Positions 1 through 10,665 are shown, numbered from the stretch's first letter. The stretch: DNA of 64,000 bases from Stentor roeselii (GCA_006503475.1 RSEH01000115.1:1-64000), one strand, 5' to 3'. Notes: generated from the letters alone by a model not told the origin. Program-made: numbers and translations.

Positions 1-2298
1 ACCAGCTAATTCTACCTTTGCCCAGAAACTCAAAGAGAACTGATAAGCCAATGCAAGACTTTTCTTCATGTAACTTGCTGACTTGAAATAAATTCCTCTT
101 GAATCTTGCATTAATGGATCATTTATATCGTAATTTGTATTGTCGTTGCCTATGTCGAAGTAATTGTAAACTGAAAAGGAATTCATTTGATTTAATCGAA
201 GGTCAACTGCTTTATAACCGTAGTCAATGCAATGAGTTAGATTATAACCACTAGGATTTGGACACTGATAAACACAATTTCCATTATAGACTTTTTGAAG
301 TGATGAAGAGCATAAAATACAGCTCATACGACCTGATCCCGTACAAGCAGAGCAGCTAGAGTCACAACTTAAGCACGCTAAATTTTGTTCAAAGTATCCT
401 GCCGCACAATTGCATTTTCCATCAACCAATTCAAATCCAGTATTACATTCAATGCAAGGTACATCTAAAAAGCTATCACAAACCTTACATTTAGGATCAT
501 TACATTGATTGCAGTCACTTCCTCTCACACAATTTTCAGAGCATAAATTCGAGCAAGTAGCACAAGCCCCATTTTCGAAATAACTTAAATAATCACAATC
601 CTCAATACATCCAAAATATAAACTATTTGTGCATGGTAAGAAACTCTGACTTGCAGTAGGGTCAAACTCTCCTATAAAAATATCAAGACTATTAAGAAAT
701 CCTTCATAATTCGAAGTTTCATCACTTCCAAGATAAAACTGCACTCCATTCATCCTTAGATGTCCAGAGGGGTTATAAGTAATAATCAATATCGAATTTT
801 CATATAACTTTATGACTGATTTACTATGGGATACTGAGCACGATAAAGTCAAATAGTACCAAGTCTCTAAAGGTAAAACATCATTAAACAAATTAGCTGT
901 AATAACTCCTTGATAATCCGTCAGTGTGATATTTATAGTATTTCCCATTGTATAAAAGGATAAAAAACCTGGAAAGCTAATTATCGGACTTCGAACTGCT
1001 GTAGTTTTCATTAAAATTCTAATTGAAAATTTTACTGAAAGTACAAAATTTGATGAGTAGATCAAATTAGTCATCCCGTTGAAGTAAAGTCCTCGATTTC
1101 TCACTTTCACAGGAAAGCCATCATTAGAAATAAAATCCTGGTAATACTGACTCCAAGTATTATCCTTAAATGATACAGATAACACATTATACGGTAAAAC
1201 CTCAGAGCTGCTAAAGCCAGTTGGAATCTCAGGAACACAAATTCCAAATGTTAATGAGTATCCTGGAATACACCTCAAGCATTCTCCTAAATTAATACAG
1301 GAATCGCATGATAAATCACAGCACCAAGGAGCGGTTTCTGTATTATCACAAGCTAAACAATTATCAATCCCATACCCTGTGCATTGACTGCAATTTGAAG
1401 AATAACAGGTGTTGCAGTCATCTAGTCTAACACAATTAATCGATCCACAAGTGTCACTACAATTAGTACATTGACCATCCCAGAAAGTAAGAAACGGACA
1501 GTCATTAAGAATCGGTACAACCAAAGCCACATCTTCAGCATCATTCCAAAATTCGACTTGGTAATAGAACCCTTTAACCGCGCCACCGTCAAAACCTCCA
1601 AGTATAATATTATTAGGGTTTATAGATCTCATTTCTCCAATAATTGTGTGTGCAGCGTTGGAATATCCATTAATATTAAAATTGGCTTCAATAATAGTTG
1701 GAGTTTTTTGAGATACTATAAGAACAGCATTAATCCATTGATTAATCTCTAAATTTTCTTCAGCAACAGTTAAATCGTCTTCGCAATAAATGTTTCTATA
1801 TCTATATGGAATGACAATACGAACGACATTAGTATCCAAAAAAATAATCATATCACTCAATGTCACTATATTTCCTAAATCCATAGGTTTGAAAAAGATC
1901 TTCAATGTAAATCGTGGAGCTAGCACATAAGTCAATTTCGAAAGCAATAAATTAGTAGACTCAAAGTAAAAGCCTCGATCTCTTGTCGGCTTTGGATGGC
2001 TAATATCAGAAGAATATGTATCATATGCAAATTCTTCTAATGAACTTTGGTTAAGGGTGAGGAAGTTACTGAATTTGGTGTTAATCAACTTTAATGATGC
2101 ATATGATTGGATGCAGCTAGAGTTCGCACCTACAGTGAATCCTGTCGGGCACTCAGAAAAGCAGTAGTTGAATATTGAATAAAAAGTATAACTGCATTGG
2201 TTACAAACATCATTAGTAGAGTCGTAACTATTATAACAAATGCAAGGCTCGGCTTGACTTTCGAAATTCAAGGCTATGATAAGCAAAACTCCTAGCAT
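1..2298 (-). CDS. LamG-like / Cys-rich repeat surface protein, 3' part outside window
   Basis: An open frame of 766 codons runs from ATG at 2298 off the left edge without a stop. The N-terminus (MLGVLLIIALNFESQAEP) is a signal peptide. Then come alternating modules: a concanavalin/LamG-like beta domain (about 60-265), Cys-rich furin-like repeats (about 270-345, many CxxC), a second LamG-like domain (350-545), more Cys-rich repeats (550-700) and the start of a third LamG-like domain. The last in-window stretch (NDPLMQDSRGIYFK) closely matches NDPLYQDSRGAYFK in the gene at the right edge, so the two are paralogues, and a C-terminal membrane domain like that gene's is likely beyond the window. 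It is probably a secreted or cell-surface receptor or adhesion protein. Ligand and function are unknown. Module calls are by eye. Confidence 0.8.
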   Translation of the reverse strand, partial: MLGVLLIIALNFESQAEPCICYNSYDSTNDVCNQCSYTFYSIFNYCFSECPTGFTVGANSSCIQSYASLKLINTKFSNFLTLNQSSLEEFAYDTYSSDISHPKPTRDRGFYFESTNLLLSKLTYVLAPRFTLKIFFKPMDLGNIVTLSDMIIFLDTNVVRIVIPYRYRNIYCEDDLTVAEENLEINQWINAVLIVSQKTPTIIEANFNINGYSNAAHTIIGEMRSINPNNIILGGFDGGAVKGFYYQVEFWNDAEDVALVVPILNDCPFLTFWDGQCTNCSDTCGSINCVRLDDCNTCYSSNCSQCTGYGIDNCLACDNTETAPWCCDLSCDSCINLGECLRCIPGYSLTFGICVPEIPTGFSSSEVLPYNVLSVSFKDNTWSQYYQDFISNDGFPVKVRNRGLYFNGMTNLIYSSNFVLSVKFSIRILMKTTAVRSPIISFPGFLSFYTMGNTINITLTDYQGVITANLFNDVLPLETWYYLTLSCSVSHSKSVIKLYENSILIITYNPSGHLRMNGVQFYLGSDETSNYEGFLNSLDIFIGEFDPTASQSFLPCTNSLYFGCIEDCDYLSYFENGACATCSNLCSENCVRGSDCNQCNDPKCKVCDSFLDVPCIECNTGFELVDGKCNCAAGYFEQNLACLSCDSSCSACTGSGRMSCILCSSSLQKVYNGNCVYQCPNPSGYNLTHCIDYGYKAVDLRLNQMNSFSVYNYFDIGNDNTNYDINDPLMQDSRGIYFKSASYMKKSLALAYQFSLSFWAKVELAG

Positions 2299-4500
2299 AT
2301 TTTTATAAATATGGTATCATATCAATCATTGTATTTAAATATGAACTTATTTCGAATATGAGAAGGTATGGAAATTAATTAAGATGATTGTTCATGGGTA
2401 GAAATATTTAATGAAAATTTATTGTGTGTAGTGGATTGAAATATGCATGGATATGAATTAAAAAGAAGGGATCTGAATGTTATGGTTGCTAGTCAGCACC
2501 ATTTAAAGTTTAAAAACACTTGTGAAAACATGAATGACACCTTTTCTTTATTGTCTTCGGGAAGAGCATGATTAGACCACTAATTCTACCATTCTTATAC
2601 TGATCATTTTTGGAATCATTATATTAGCTGACAACAATACAGTTCCATATCTATCTCCAATAAACTGACACTCATTCATACTTATTGCGATGCATGAAAA
2701 AATTCATGCTAATCAAAAGACGTAAATTTTTAGTAAAAAGAGATAACTTCTAGTAAATCACATCTTCAATTTTAATCTCTACTCCATCAACAAAATGTTT
2801 CAAATAGAGTCTCACTACTATTCTAGAAGCGATTAAAATATTCCAGCTTGAAATTAACACACAATTCAAACTTAATTAAAAATCGCGGCCTTTTTATGTT
2901 TCGCATTTACACATCAGAAAAGTTCCTAAAATATCTGGGAGTCTTCTACTATAGCCTAGAATATAGAAGAAGTTGAACATTGAGTCAATATTTTTCATTT
3001 AATCACAAACTCGAACTTTATAGGATGAATGTCCTACTTAGAATCCTGATGGGTAAAAATGAACAATGAAGCTGAAAATCGAAAATCAGGAACTTGTAAA
3101 CTAGCAGCAAGTATCAATCACTTGGTTTTATTTATCACAATAGCAAAGATGACATGAATTTTCAAATCCAGACCAGAGGAAGTGATTTATCAAGCATTTA
3201 TAAAAATGTAGACATTGATTATTCAGAGTTAAAATATTTTAATTATCAAAAAGTAAATTTTTGAGCTCTGGGTTTCTGATTTCTTAAAGTTTAGAGTAAT
3301 TGAAAATTTTCTGAGTTAAATTTAAAAATTATTTCGGGTTGTTTTTAGAGCTTTTTAAGGTTTTCTTAAAGTTTAGGCGACAATTAGCTTTTGAGATATG
3401 AAAGAAATTGAAAGAACTGTATGTTAAATGTTGTTGTGTCAATTTATCTTTTGTTTAGTTGAATCAGAATAAAATTTCTTGTTTCACCGAAATGTGAAAA
3501 TTATGAAAAAGCTCTTAACTAGGGTATAATCGAGATCATATTCAAAGGAATAGTGAGATTATACCTAAAACAACTTATAGGAAAAAATTAGTATAACTGT
3601 TTTGAGACTAAGGGAACTTTTCGTCTCTAATTTAAAAGAAAACTATTATGCGTGAAAATTATGAAGAGACAGATCAAAAACCTATTCAAAATTATTAATA
3701 AATCTTCATTTAGCGTCTAAGGATTTGCTGAAGCATATAGAGATAAGATGAAATGAAATTTAATAATCCATGAAGGCCAATTTGGCAAAATTTGAATTAT
3801 TTTTTTAAGAAAACATTATCGATCTGATTAGAGATATCATCGGCATTGCATTATTGATCAGAGTAACTCTTGCATTGAATATTTTTAGGTGATAATCAAT
3901 TTGTAAATTATAATAATTAAAGAAATTTTATATAAAATTATTGGATTTTTATCTTCTTTTAGGTATGCTATCAAATTTATTATTCTCCTGATTTAAATAT
4001 AGGTAATCTAAGAAATACAAATACAAAAATACTCTTATATTTCGAGTTTTATACATAAGAAGTTACTTATCCAGTGATATATTATAAAAAATTGATTTCC
4101 TCAAATTTTGAAAATATGATCAGGTTGTGACTAAAAGGTCTCATAATCCCTAATAAGTCTTATAAATTATATTATTACTATTCTTGTAATTGCTGCAATT
4201 TTCATCAAACTTATTAATCTAAGACTATCACAAAACCCTTCAATGGGCTTCTTATACTCTTAATATGCATAAAGTTTACCATCTCGACTTATATTTTAGA
4301 TCTGCCAAATGATTATTTCAGAAATATTATAATCTAAGATGGGTTTAATTAAACTAATTTCTTATATAATATTAAAAAAATTTCACTAATCTATCAAGAA
4401 GCTAACATTAATTCAAATGTTCAATAAAACTATCTTCCATCTCAACAACTTCCATTCCCAAACCTTAAAAAAATCACAATACTATAAAACTTAAACCAAT
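2299..4500. other. 2.2-kb AT-rich gene-free stretch
   Basis: I see no open frame of convincing length on either strand, no tRNA and no tandem repeat. The right end (about 4380-4500) is C/A-rich on the plus strand, which on the sense strand of the convergent minus gene ending at 4501 is the G/T-rich composition seen behind other genes here. The left part should hold the promoter of the minus gene starting at 2298. The middle could be a decayed gene, an unrecognised ncRNA or unremoved germline-type DNA; the sequence alone does not decide. Confidence 0.6.
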
Positions 4501-6153
4501 TCAAGACGAAACATATTTCTGAAACTCCGAAAAAAAGATATTCTCCGCTTCCACCCTAACATTACTCACACTACAAGGTCTTTCCCCTTCTAAAATCTTT
4601 TGAACAACTCCAGTTCTAGCTTTACCCTTATTAACCTTCTCCATATTCCCAGTGACCATATCACTCCAAGTACTAGAGAGTTCAAATCCAGTTTGAAAAG
4701 ATTTTTCTCCAGAAAATTTCCTAAACTTTTCAATAGCGCTAATAACTAAACTGCCTTCTTCCTGAGAAAATCCAGGTTTATGACACTTGAGTCCTGCCAT
4801 GATCAAGTTTCTCTTCAAACAAGTGATTTTGAAAGCAGGAGAATAGTCAGTGTTTTTCCATTCTTCCTGAGAAAACCTGTTAGGAACGTTGATTAAGACC
4901 CATTTTATCATCGATTTCGCGAATAATGTGAAAAACTCTTCACGGTCGATTACTTGCGCGTCTAAAACGACTTCTCGGATTAGTTTTCGGCCTTCGTGCA
5001 AGTCGCCGACGATTGACTTGGCGACTAAGAACTCAGCAACGTGATGTACTGGAGCTTGGCTTATCATTTTTCGGTCTATCATTAACCACCATGTCGCCAA
5101 GACCTGAAGCTGCTCACTGATTGAGACTATTGAGGACTCGTTTCTAAATCCATCGGTTTTGTTTAGTCTTTCTGAAGAGACCTCGTCGTTTAAGTATTTG
5201 ATGATTAGGTTACTGCGATGGTCTCCTTTGCAGAGATTTGAAATGTCTTCGATTTTTACTTTGAATGACTGGTTCTCCTTCTTCAAGATCAACTGAAGTG
5301 CCTCTCGAATACGTGCAGGGTGTAAGCTAAGCCCAATTTCCAGCAAAAACTTAATCAGTACTTTTTCACTAATCTCACCACGGTCCTCAGGGTCAAGCAT
5401 CATAAAGATCATCCTCGCAATATTCGAGTCTTTATTTTCCTCAAGACTTCCTCTTTTTTTCATCCAGGCAGAACTAGATGCCCTGACCGACTTTTCAATG
5501 GCCTCAGCGCTTTTTTGCACCACTTTTTCAGTTTCAGTATTTTTCTTAAAGCGTAGAGGTTCATGATCAGCTTTATCATTAAGTACTTTTTTCACAAGTC
5601 TATGAAAAAGATTATTACTCTCACAAATCGAGTCATTACTTTTTTTTTCATCATCTCTGAGGTTTTTTCGCATGCATCTCATGATAAAGTGATTATTTTT
5701 CATCCTGATTGCATCTTACAACAACTCATTTCTGATCTTTTCCTGCATTTTCACTGTTTTTGGAATTGAGACTTTCATTTCACTTGGGTCTCTTCTTGCT
5801 GATATTCGACTTTTGACCTCATTTTTTGAATTCTTTGGGTGAAAAATTTTAGGTTTTTGGACACTTCTTGATGTTGGAGCTGCTGAGCCTATTCGAAGGA
5901 GACTGTTGGGGTCTTTATGGACAGAAACATAAATAAAACCTTCTGTGTTGCTGTCAAACTGAGTAAGTCCTGAAAGAGTTCTAATGCATTTACTTGGACG
6001 ATGCTCTTGCTGAGCAGTTTGGACTCTAGATTCAATTTTTTCTCTCTTTTCACTCAATTCTAAATGTTTGAATTTGCAACTTTCAGCTAAAAAAAAAGGC
6101 AAGGATCCTAAAGCAGACATAAAAGTTTTTAATGTAACTATCGTTAATGTCAT
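4501..6153 (-). CDS. EF-hand-like protein, unknown role (2 exons)
   Basis: Two frames (6153-5720 and 5704-4501) are joined by a 15-nt intron at 5705-5719, giving 545 aa. The N-terminal third is basic and low in complexity. A helix-loop-helix pair around residues 230-300 (MLDPEDRGEISEKVLIKFLL and following) resembles a degenerate EF-hand pair. The C-terminal half is mostly helical and unrecognised. A downstream Met at 6118-6120 (MSALGSLPF) is an alternative start. The gene is divergent from the MFS transporter at 6215, with 61 nt between start codons. It could be a ciliary or cortical calcium-responsive protein, but I cannot name a family. Confidence 0.7.
5705..5719 (-). other. 15-nt intron
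   Basis: On the minus strand it reads GTAAGATGCAATCAG. It carries an in-frame TAA, and its removal fuses two frames in register. It has an A at position 10 and a CAG acceptor. Confidence 0.75.
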
Positions 6154-6214
6154 GAAACTTTGTTTGAAATAATTTAATAACGAAGAGGATTTCTAATTAT
6201 TCGAGTTACTGTAA

Positions 6215-7648
6215 ATGGAAGCTCTTGACATTTCGCAGTTTCTCACCTTTGGAAAGATGCAAAAGCTTCTTTTCGTCCTTTGTGGTGGTGGATGGGCGAT
6301 AGCGATGGGTGTTGTTGGAAGTATCGCAGTTTTAATCAATGAACTTCATGAACAATGGAAAGTTGATTATTCCATACTGAGCATCATTCCGATCTGCAAC
6401 ATGACAGGGATCTTCATCGGTTCTAACATTTGGGGAATGCTGACAGACAGATACGGTCGGATGATTGCTTTTAAAAGAACTCTCCTTGTCACTGCCCTTG
6501 CTTTGATAATTTCAGTCTTTTCAGTAAATGTTTTTATGTTGGCTGGTATTTTCTTATTTGTTGGATTTGGCTTAGCTGGGTCTTTGTCTGTTGATGGAGC
6601 TGTTTTTTTGGAATATTGTCCGAAGGATAAGACTTATCTCTTGACCGGCATGAGTGTTGTCTGTGCTTTTGGAGGAATGTATGCAACTGGATCTGCCTGG
6701 CTTTTTGCTGCACTTGGAGTGAAGGAGTTGTGGAGGTATGTACTTGGAGTCAATGCTGGGCTTTGCATTTTGGCTTGTCTTCCAAGGTTCTGGGTACAGG
6801 AAACTCCTTTGTTTTTGGCCTCTCGGGGAAGGTTTCAAGAAACTTTTGAACTGCTCAGTAGGCTTAATAAGGGAAATGTTGATGAAAATGCACTTAGGAA
6901 TGTCATTACCGCTGATGGGAAAGATGTTAGAGTTTTATCAATTAGTGAACAGGTTAAGGTGTTGTTTCAACCACCTTTAAAAAGGTTGATTATCTTGTAT
7001 TTGCTGGTAAAATTCAAACAGATCTGGTCATTCACAGCCTTTACATTCAACGCGATCGGTACATTTATCCCCGAGATCCTAAAACGTTCGGGACAAGGTT
7101 CTCAATCCAACGAGTCAATCTACATGACGATGTTCATCCAAAACCTAAGTTCAGTTCCAGGTGTTTTATTCGCGACTTACCTCGTAAACACAAGAATGGG
7201 TCGAAAATGGACTCAAGCTTTTTCCCTATTCATGGCCTGCATCCTTCTCTACAGTTTTCTGATCCCCAGCTACTCCGGCGTAACAAATAAACAGCTGATA
7301 ACCTGTTCAACAATTTACTTTTTCTTCATCAACACAATGTACCCTGTTCAATACGCGATAACCCCTGAGACTTTCCCAATCCAAGTAAGAAACACAGCAG
7401 TAGGTCTTTGCAACTGCGTTAACAACCTAGCTTCTATAATCGGTCCCTTTGTAGCGGCGATGATGTTGGAAAACATCAGCCAGCTTTACTTTTGTTTGTT
7501 GTTGTTTTCTTGTTCTTTGTTCCTGGCAGCGGCTTGCTCTTGTCTGGTCCTTGAAACAAAAGGTTTTAACCCTCAGACCTTGATGCCGGACTATTCGATT
7601 TCTTTAGTTGAGGCTGAGAAGGACACGGGCAAGTGGAGTTATTCTTAA
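6215..7648 (+). CDS. Major facilitator superfamily transporter (SV2/organic-ion type)
   Basis: 477 aa with about 12 hydrophobic segments. The MFS loop 2-3 signature is clear (WGMLTDRYGRMIAFKR, about residues 72-87), and the half-repeat region PETFPIQVRNTAVG near residue 393 is typical of the sugar and organic-ion branch, closest to SV2/SVOP-like transporters. It should move a small organic solute across a membrane by proton or sodium coupling or facilitated diffusion; the substrate cannot be read. ATG at 6215 gives a short cytoplasmic N-terminus before TM1. The stop lies only 20 nt before the next start (7669, same strand). Base use changes sharply inside the gene: G/T-rich to about 6980, C-rich from there to about 7460. 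Confidence 0.85.
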   Translation: MEALDISQFLTFGKMQKLLFVLCGGGWAIAMGVVGSIAVLINELHEQWKVDYSILSIIPICNMTGIFIGSNIWGMLTDRYGRMIAFKRTLLVTALALIISVFSVNVFMLAGIFLFVGFGLAGSLSVDGAVFLEYCPKDKTYLLTGMSVVCAFGGMYATGSAWLFAALGVKELWRYVLGVNAGLCILACLPRFWVQETPLFLASRGRFQETFELLSRLNKGNVDENALRNVITADGKDVRVLSISEQVKVLFQPPLKRLIILYLLVKFKQIWSFTAFTFNAIGTFIPEILKRSGQGSQSNESIYMTMFIQNLSSVPGVLFATYLVNTRMGRKWTQAFSLFMACILLYSFLIPSYSGVTNKQLITCSTIYFFFINTMYPVQYAITPETFPIQVRNTAVGLCNCVNNLASIIGPFVAAMMLENISQLYFCLLLFSCSLFLAAACSCLVLETKGFNPQTLMPDYSISLVEAEKDTGKWSYS

Positions 7649-7668
7649 GTTTAAATAGAAGAATATAA

Positions 7669-8706
7669 ATGATTAGAAGGCTGTTGGCAACTTGCTATGC
7701 CCCGAAACCTGGAGATGCCGCTGTTCGGAATATCGCGGTTATACCTGGAGATGGTGTCGGGCCTGAGTTGATTTCTTCTACTCTTGATGTACTTAAGCAT
7801 GTTCATGTTCCTATCTCTTTCACTGAGTTTTCGCATATTAACTTGGATGACAAGGACCAGATGGATAGCTTGAAAAGACATAAATGTGCACTTAAGGGAA
7901 CTATCTCTCATATGGTTGGAGAAGGACCTGGATCACCTAATCTTAGGCTTCGAAAGTTGCTTAATGTTTATGCTGATGTTGTTCATGCGTTTTCTATACC
8001 TGGTATCAAGACTCGTCATGAGAACTTAAATGTTATTGTTATTAGAGAAAATACTGAAGGGGAGTACTCAGGTCTCGAGCACGAAGTCTACCCTGGGGTG
8101 ATCGAAAGTATAAAAGTAATAACCCGCTCAGCCAGTCTTCGAATCGCTGAATACGCTTTCGAAACCGCCTTCCTAAACAACCGAAAGCGAGTGACAGCAG
8201 TTCACAAGGCGAACATAATGAAAATGGTAGACGGTGAATTTTTGAAAGCAGTTCGAGAAGTGGCAGCAAAGTACCCATCAATAGAATACAAAGAGATGAT
8301 AGTTGATAACGCTTCAATGCAGATGGCTTCAAACCCTTGGCAGTTCGATGTGATGGTTTTGCCTAATCTTTACGGGTCAATCCTCGCGAATATCGTCACT
8401 TTTCTCGTTGGAGGACCTGGGGTCACCCCTGGAGTCAACATTGGACCTGATTTCGCTTTGTTTGAACCTGGAACTAGGCACCTTGGACATGACATTGCTG
8501 GAAAAGGACTCGCGAATCCTACTAGTATGATCTTGTCAAGTGCTATGATGTTGAGACACCTTAACTTACCTCATTTCGCTGAAAGGATTCAGAATGGAGT
8601 CTTTAAGACTATTAAGGAGGGCAAGGCGGTTACTGCTGATATTGGAGGAAGTGCCACGACTTATGAGTTTACAAAGGAGATTATTAAAAATATATCGAAT
8701 AATTAG
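7669..8706 (+). CDS. NAD-dependent isocitrate dehydrogenase, regulatory-type subunit, mitochondrial
   Basis: 345 aa, full length for the family. MIRRLLATCYAP is a mitochondrial presequence. Family motifs are present: AVIPGDGVGPEL, IRENTEGEYSGLEHE, RVTAVHKANIMK, VMVLPNLYGSILAN, ANPTSMILSSAMMLRHL. Catalytic alpha subunits have Arg in 'NVRP' and Asp residues in 'LYGDILSD' that bind isocitrate and metal. Here these are DVVHA and LYGSILAN, and FEPGTRH replaces FE(S/A)VHG. This is the pattern of mammalian beta/gamma subunits (compare YANVIH, FETATRN). I therefore infer a non-catalytic, regulatory-type subunit that would need a catalytic partner elsewhere in the genome. The start is fixed by the 20-nt gap to the upstream stop. 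Confidence 0.85.
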   Translation: MIRRLLATCYAPKPGDAAVRNIAVIPGDGVGPELISSTLDVLKHVHVPISFTEFSHINLDDKDQMDSLKRHKCALKGTISHMVGEGPGSPNLRLRKLLNVYADVVHAFSIPGIKTRHENLNVIVIRENTEGEYSGLEHEVYPGVIESIKVITRSASLRIAEYAFETAFLNNRKRVTAVHKANIMKMVDGEFLKAVREVAAKYPSIEYKEMIVDNASMQMASNPWQFDVMVLPNLYGSILANIVTFLVGGPGVTPGVNIGPDFALFEPGTRHLGHDIAGKGLANPTSMILSSAMMLRHLNLPHFAERIQNGVFKTIKEGKAVTADIGGSATTYEFTKEIIKNISNN

Positions 8707-8847
8707 AAGTTTAGGATTTTTTTTTAGATTTGAGATATTTTGGATGATTTAAGATTTTATCTAGTATCAAGTTTAATAAATTGGGAAATTTATTCTCTAA
8801 GTTTTAGATTTTTAAGGATGAAGTTTGAAAATCTTAACTATTTAAAA

Positions 8848-9264
8848 TTACTTCATTTTAAAAAGACCTTCGATCAGATCTTCTATTCTCACTTTTCCTT
8901 CGTTAATGACAAAATCCTGGAAAACAGCTTCAATTTCTTTTTCTTGAAGAGCTTCTCCTCCACTGCAAAGGGCGTTTCTCAGGTCAGTAGCATCAACAAG
9001 GCCATCATTTTCCTTATCAAGACTTTTCAAGAACTTGAGAACTTCTTCTCTATTATTAATGGAGTTGAGTTTACATTTTTCATAAAGAACTCTAAGTTCT
9101 TCTAAGCTGATCTTCTCATTTTTTACTTCATCTGAAAGTTCTTTGATTTCAGTTTCAGTCGGGTTGAGTCCGAGACATCTAAAACTAGTTGCCAAGTCAT
9201 TCAAGCTAATAAAGCCAGATTTAGAAATATCGAGATAAGAAAACACGTCTTTGATATCCTGCAT
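8848..9264 (-). CDS. Calmodulin/centrin-like EF-hand protein
   Basis: 138 aa of alternating helix-loop-helix units with the overall size and spacing of calmodulin-fold proteins. Loop 1 (DISKSGFISLND, residues 12-23) and loop 3 (DKENDGLVDATD, about 83-94) keep the acidic first position but end in Asp rather than the usual Glu. Loops 2 and 4 are reduced. Calcium binding is thus probably weak or restricted, as in myosin light chains and divergent centrins. Likely partners are IQ or Sfi1-type helices; such proteins are encoded at 39682 and 41917, though no link is shown by sequence. It is convergent with the IDH gene, 141 nt apart. Confidence 0.8.
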   Translation of the reverse strand: MQDIKDVFSYLDISKSGFISLNDLATSFRCLGLNPTETEIKELSDEVKNEKISLEELRVLYEKCKLNSINNREEVLKFLKSLDKENDGLVDATDLRNALCSGGEALQEKEIEAVFQDFVINEGKVRIEDLIEGLFKMK

Positions 9265-9464
9265 TATTTAATAATAATGAAATATTAGAAATATGAAAGA
9301 TAAGACTAAAATTTTTCAAAAATTTTAAAATTTTATTAATTTTAGTTGTTTTCAGGAAGATTTCTTAGTTTTGACTTGAAGAAGAGTAAAATTCAAGATA
9401 ATTAAGAATATAGAACTAGATCACTATGCTAATCTTATATCAAATAATATATGATTCAATAAAT

Positions 9465-10235
9465 ATGCTGAGGAAATTATCAACTTCTTTAGAAAAACAC
9501 TTCAAGGTGTTAAATATCAAGCCTGGATCCAATGCAGAGGAAATCAAATCCGCTTATAATAAATTAGTAAAATTATATCACCCGGATACAACTCAGATCT
9601 CTGATAAAAAAGTCGCTGCTGATAAGTTCAACCAGGTCCACGAGGCGAAAAATGCACTTTTATCTTCTACTGTCCAAAAGGAAAACACCCGAAGTTCAGA
9701 AACTCATTCAGAAGAGCCTCATTATCAAGAATCAGTCTTCAAGTCATACGAAGATTTCAAAAAACACTATGAAGAGAGAGATAGGTATAAACAAGAAGAG
9801 TTTAATGATAAGAAAAACTCAAATGAAAAAAAATCAAATTCAGAGTGGACTTCAAATCCATCAAATAATGAAAATACTGAAAAATTTGAGTCAAATAATT
9901 ATTTTGTGTATGCAATTATCTCATTAATCCTGACAGGCTTTTACGTTTTCATAACACAACCGAGGAAGCGGTTAGAGAAAAAGCCACCAAAAGCCCTAAT
10001 CCCAAACCTATCTCCAATTCACCAAGAAATTTCCCCCACAGAAAAAGGTCCTCTAAGACATCTAACTTACAATTTCCAAGGCAAGAAAGGTCCTCACTTA
10101 AACTTTCTTCTCCTTTCAGCAGAAGACGACGACCATTCAGTCTTCAAATGCAAGACATGCAGTTCAGTAGTTTCCAAGGCGAATTTGGAAGACCACGTGA
10201 TACTCGCAAACTTGCAGGATAAAAGAAGAGGTTAA
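9465..10235 (+). CDS. J-domain protein with one membrane span (DnaJ-like)
   Basis: 256 aa if translation starts at the Met at 9465; an upstream in-frame ATG at 9426 would add 13 residues. The N-terminus (MLRKLSTSLEKHFKVLNI) suggests mitochondrial import. A J domain follows at once, with the invariant HPD in KLVKLYHPDT. Then comes a charged, Asn/Ser-rich linker, one transmembrane helix (FVYAIISLILTGFYVF) and a C-terminal segment with a CxxC (CKTCSSVV). It should stimulate an Hsp70 at a membrane, plausibly the inner mitochondrial membrane. The stop codon is 4 nt from the stop of the convergent neighbour. Confidence 0.8.
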   Translation: MLRKLSTSLEKHFKVLNIKPGSNAEEIKSAYNKLVKLYHPDTTQISDKKVAADKFNQVHEAKNALLSSTVQKENTRSSETHSEEPHYQESVFKSYEDFKKHYEERDRYKQEEFNDKKNSNEKKSNSEWTSNPSNNENTEKFESNNYFVYAIISLILTGFYVFITQPRKRLEKKPPKALIPNLSPIHQEISPTEKGPLRHLTYNFQGKKGPHLNFLLLSAEDDDHSVFKCKTCSSVVSKANLEDHVILANLQDKRRG

Positions 10236-10239
10236 TTTA

Positions 10240-10665
10240 CTAAATAGCCAGCAAGACAGGGTCTTTTGGGTTGTAAGGCGCAAAGTCATAATAAAGCTTA
10301 TGCGGCTCTGGACTTTCTTTCGAGTCACTTCCATAAGTTTGAAGCAGGTTTCCTAAAGTTTGAGTCGTATCTGTTATTTCATAATGAGGAGGTATCGGAA
10401 GTGGAGGCTCTGGAGGCTGCGCCACGTATAATGTTATCTTTTCTACTCTTCCAAATGAATTTTCGATCTTTCGGAGAAGCTTGTCGATTGTTACGTCTGT
10501 TTTCAAAATGTATTGAATTGTGGCGAAGTCCCACAGAACGCAACGTACTTCTAAACGGATCCAACCTTCGGTTATTTTTGGAAGGTCTACTTTTGGGTAT
10601 AAACGAATTTCTTCGATTACTCGGGCTTTCTTGCCTCCGGCTTTACCTGCACCTTTTTTTCCCAT
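10240..10665 (-). CDS. Small basic-tailed protein, possible ubiquitin-like fold
   Basis: 141 aa. The N-terminus is a Lys/Gly tail (MGKKGAGKAGGKKAR). The rest looks like a compact alpha/beta domain (residues 30-95: beta strand, helix KLLRKIENSFG, beta strand), followed by a Pro-rich turn and a C-terminal extension. The strand-helix order is compatible with a ubiquitin-like fold, but I do not recognise the family. Good coding character and a clear ATG after an A/T-rich leader support a real gene. It is tail-to-tail with the J-domain gene, 4 nt between stops. Confidence 0.65.
   Translation of the reverse strand: MGKKGAGKAGGKKARVIEEIRLYPKVDLPKITEGWIRLEVRCVLWDFATIQYILKTDVTIDKLLRKIENSFGRVEKITLYVAQPPEPPLPIPPHYEITDTTQTLGNLLQTYGSDSKESPEPHKLYYDFAPYNPKDPVLLAI

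Noticed and set aside
3154-3264. 36-codon frame in the gene-free stretch (MNFQIQTRGSDL...)
   Set aside because: Too short and isolated to support; no intron extends it.
8116-8131. GTAATAACCCGCTCAG inside the IDH gene as a 16-nt intron
   Set aside because: It encodes conserved IDH sequence (KVITRSASLRIAEYAF) and removal would shift the frame.
8740-9105. Plus-strand 121-codon frame opposite the EF-hand gene
   Set aside because: Shadow of the minus-strand EF-hand frame; Phe/Leu-rich product typical of antisense reading.
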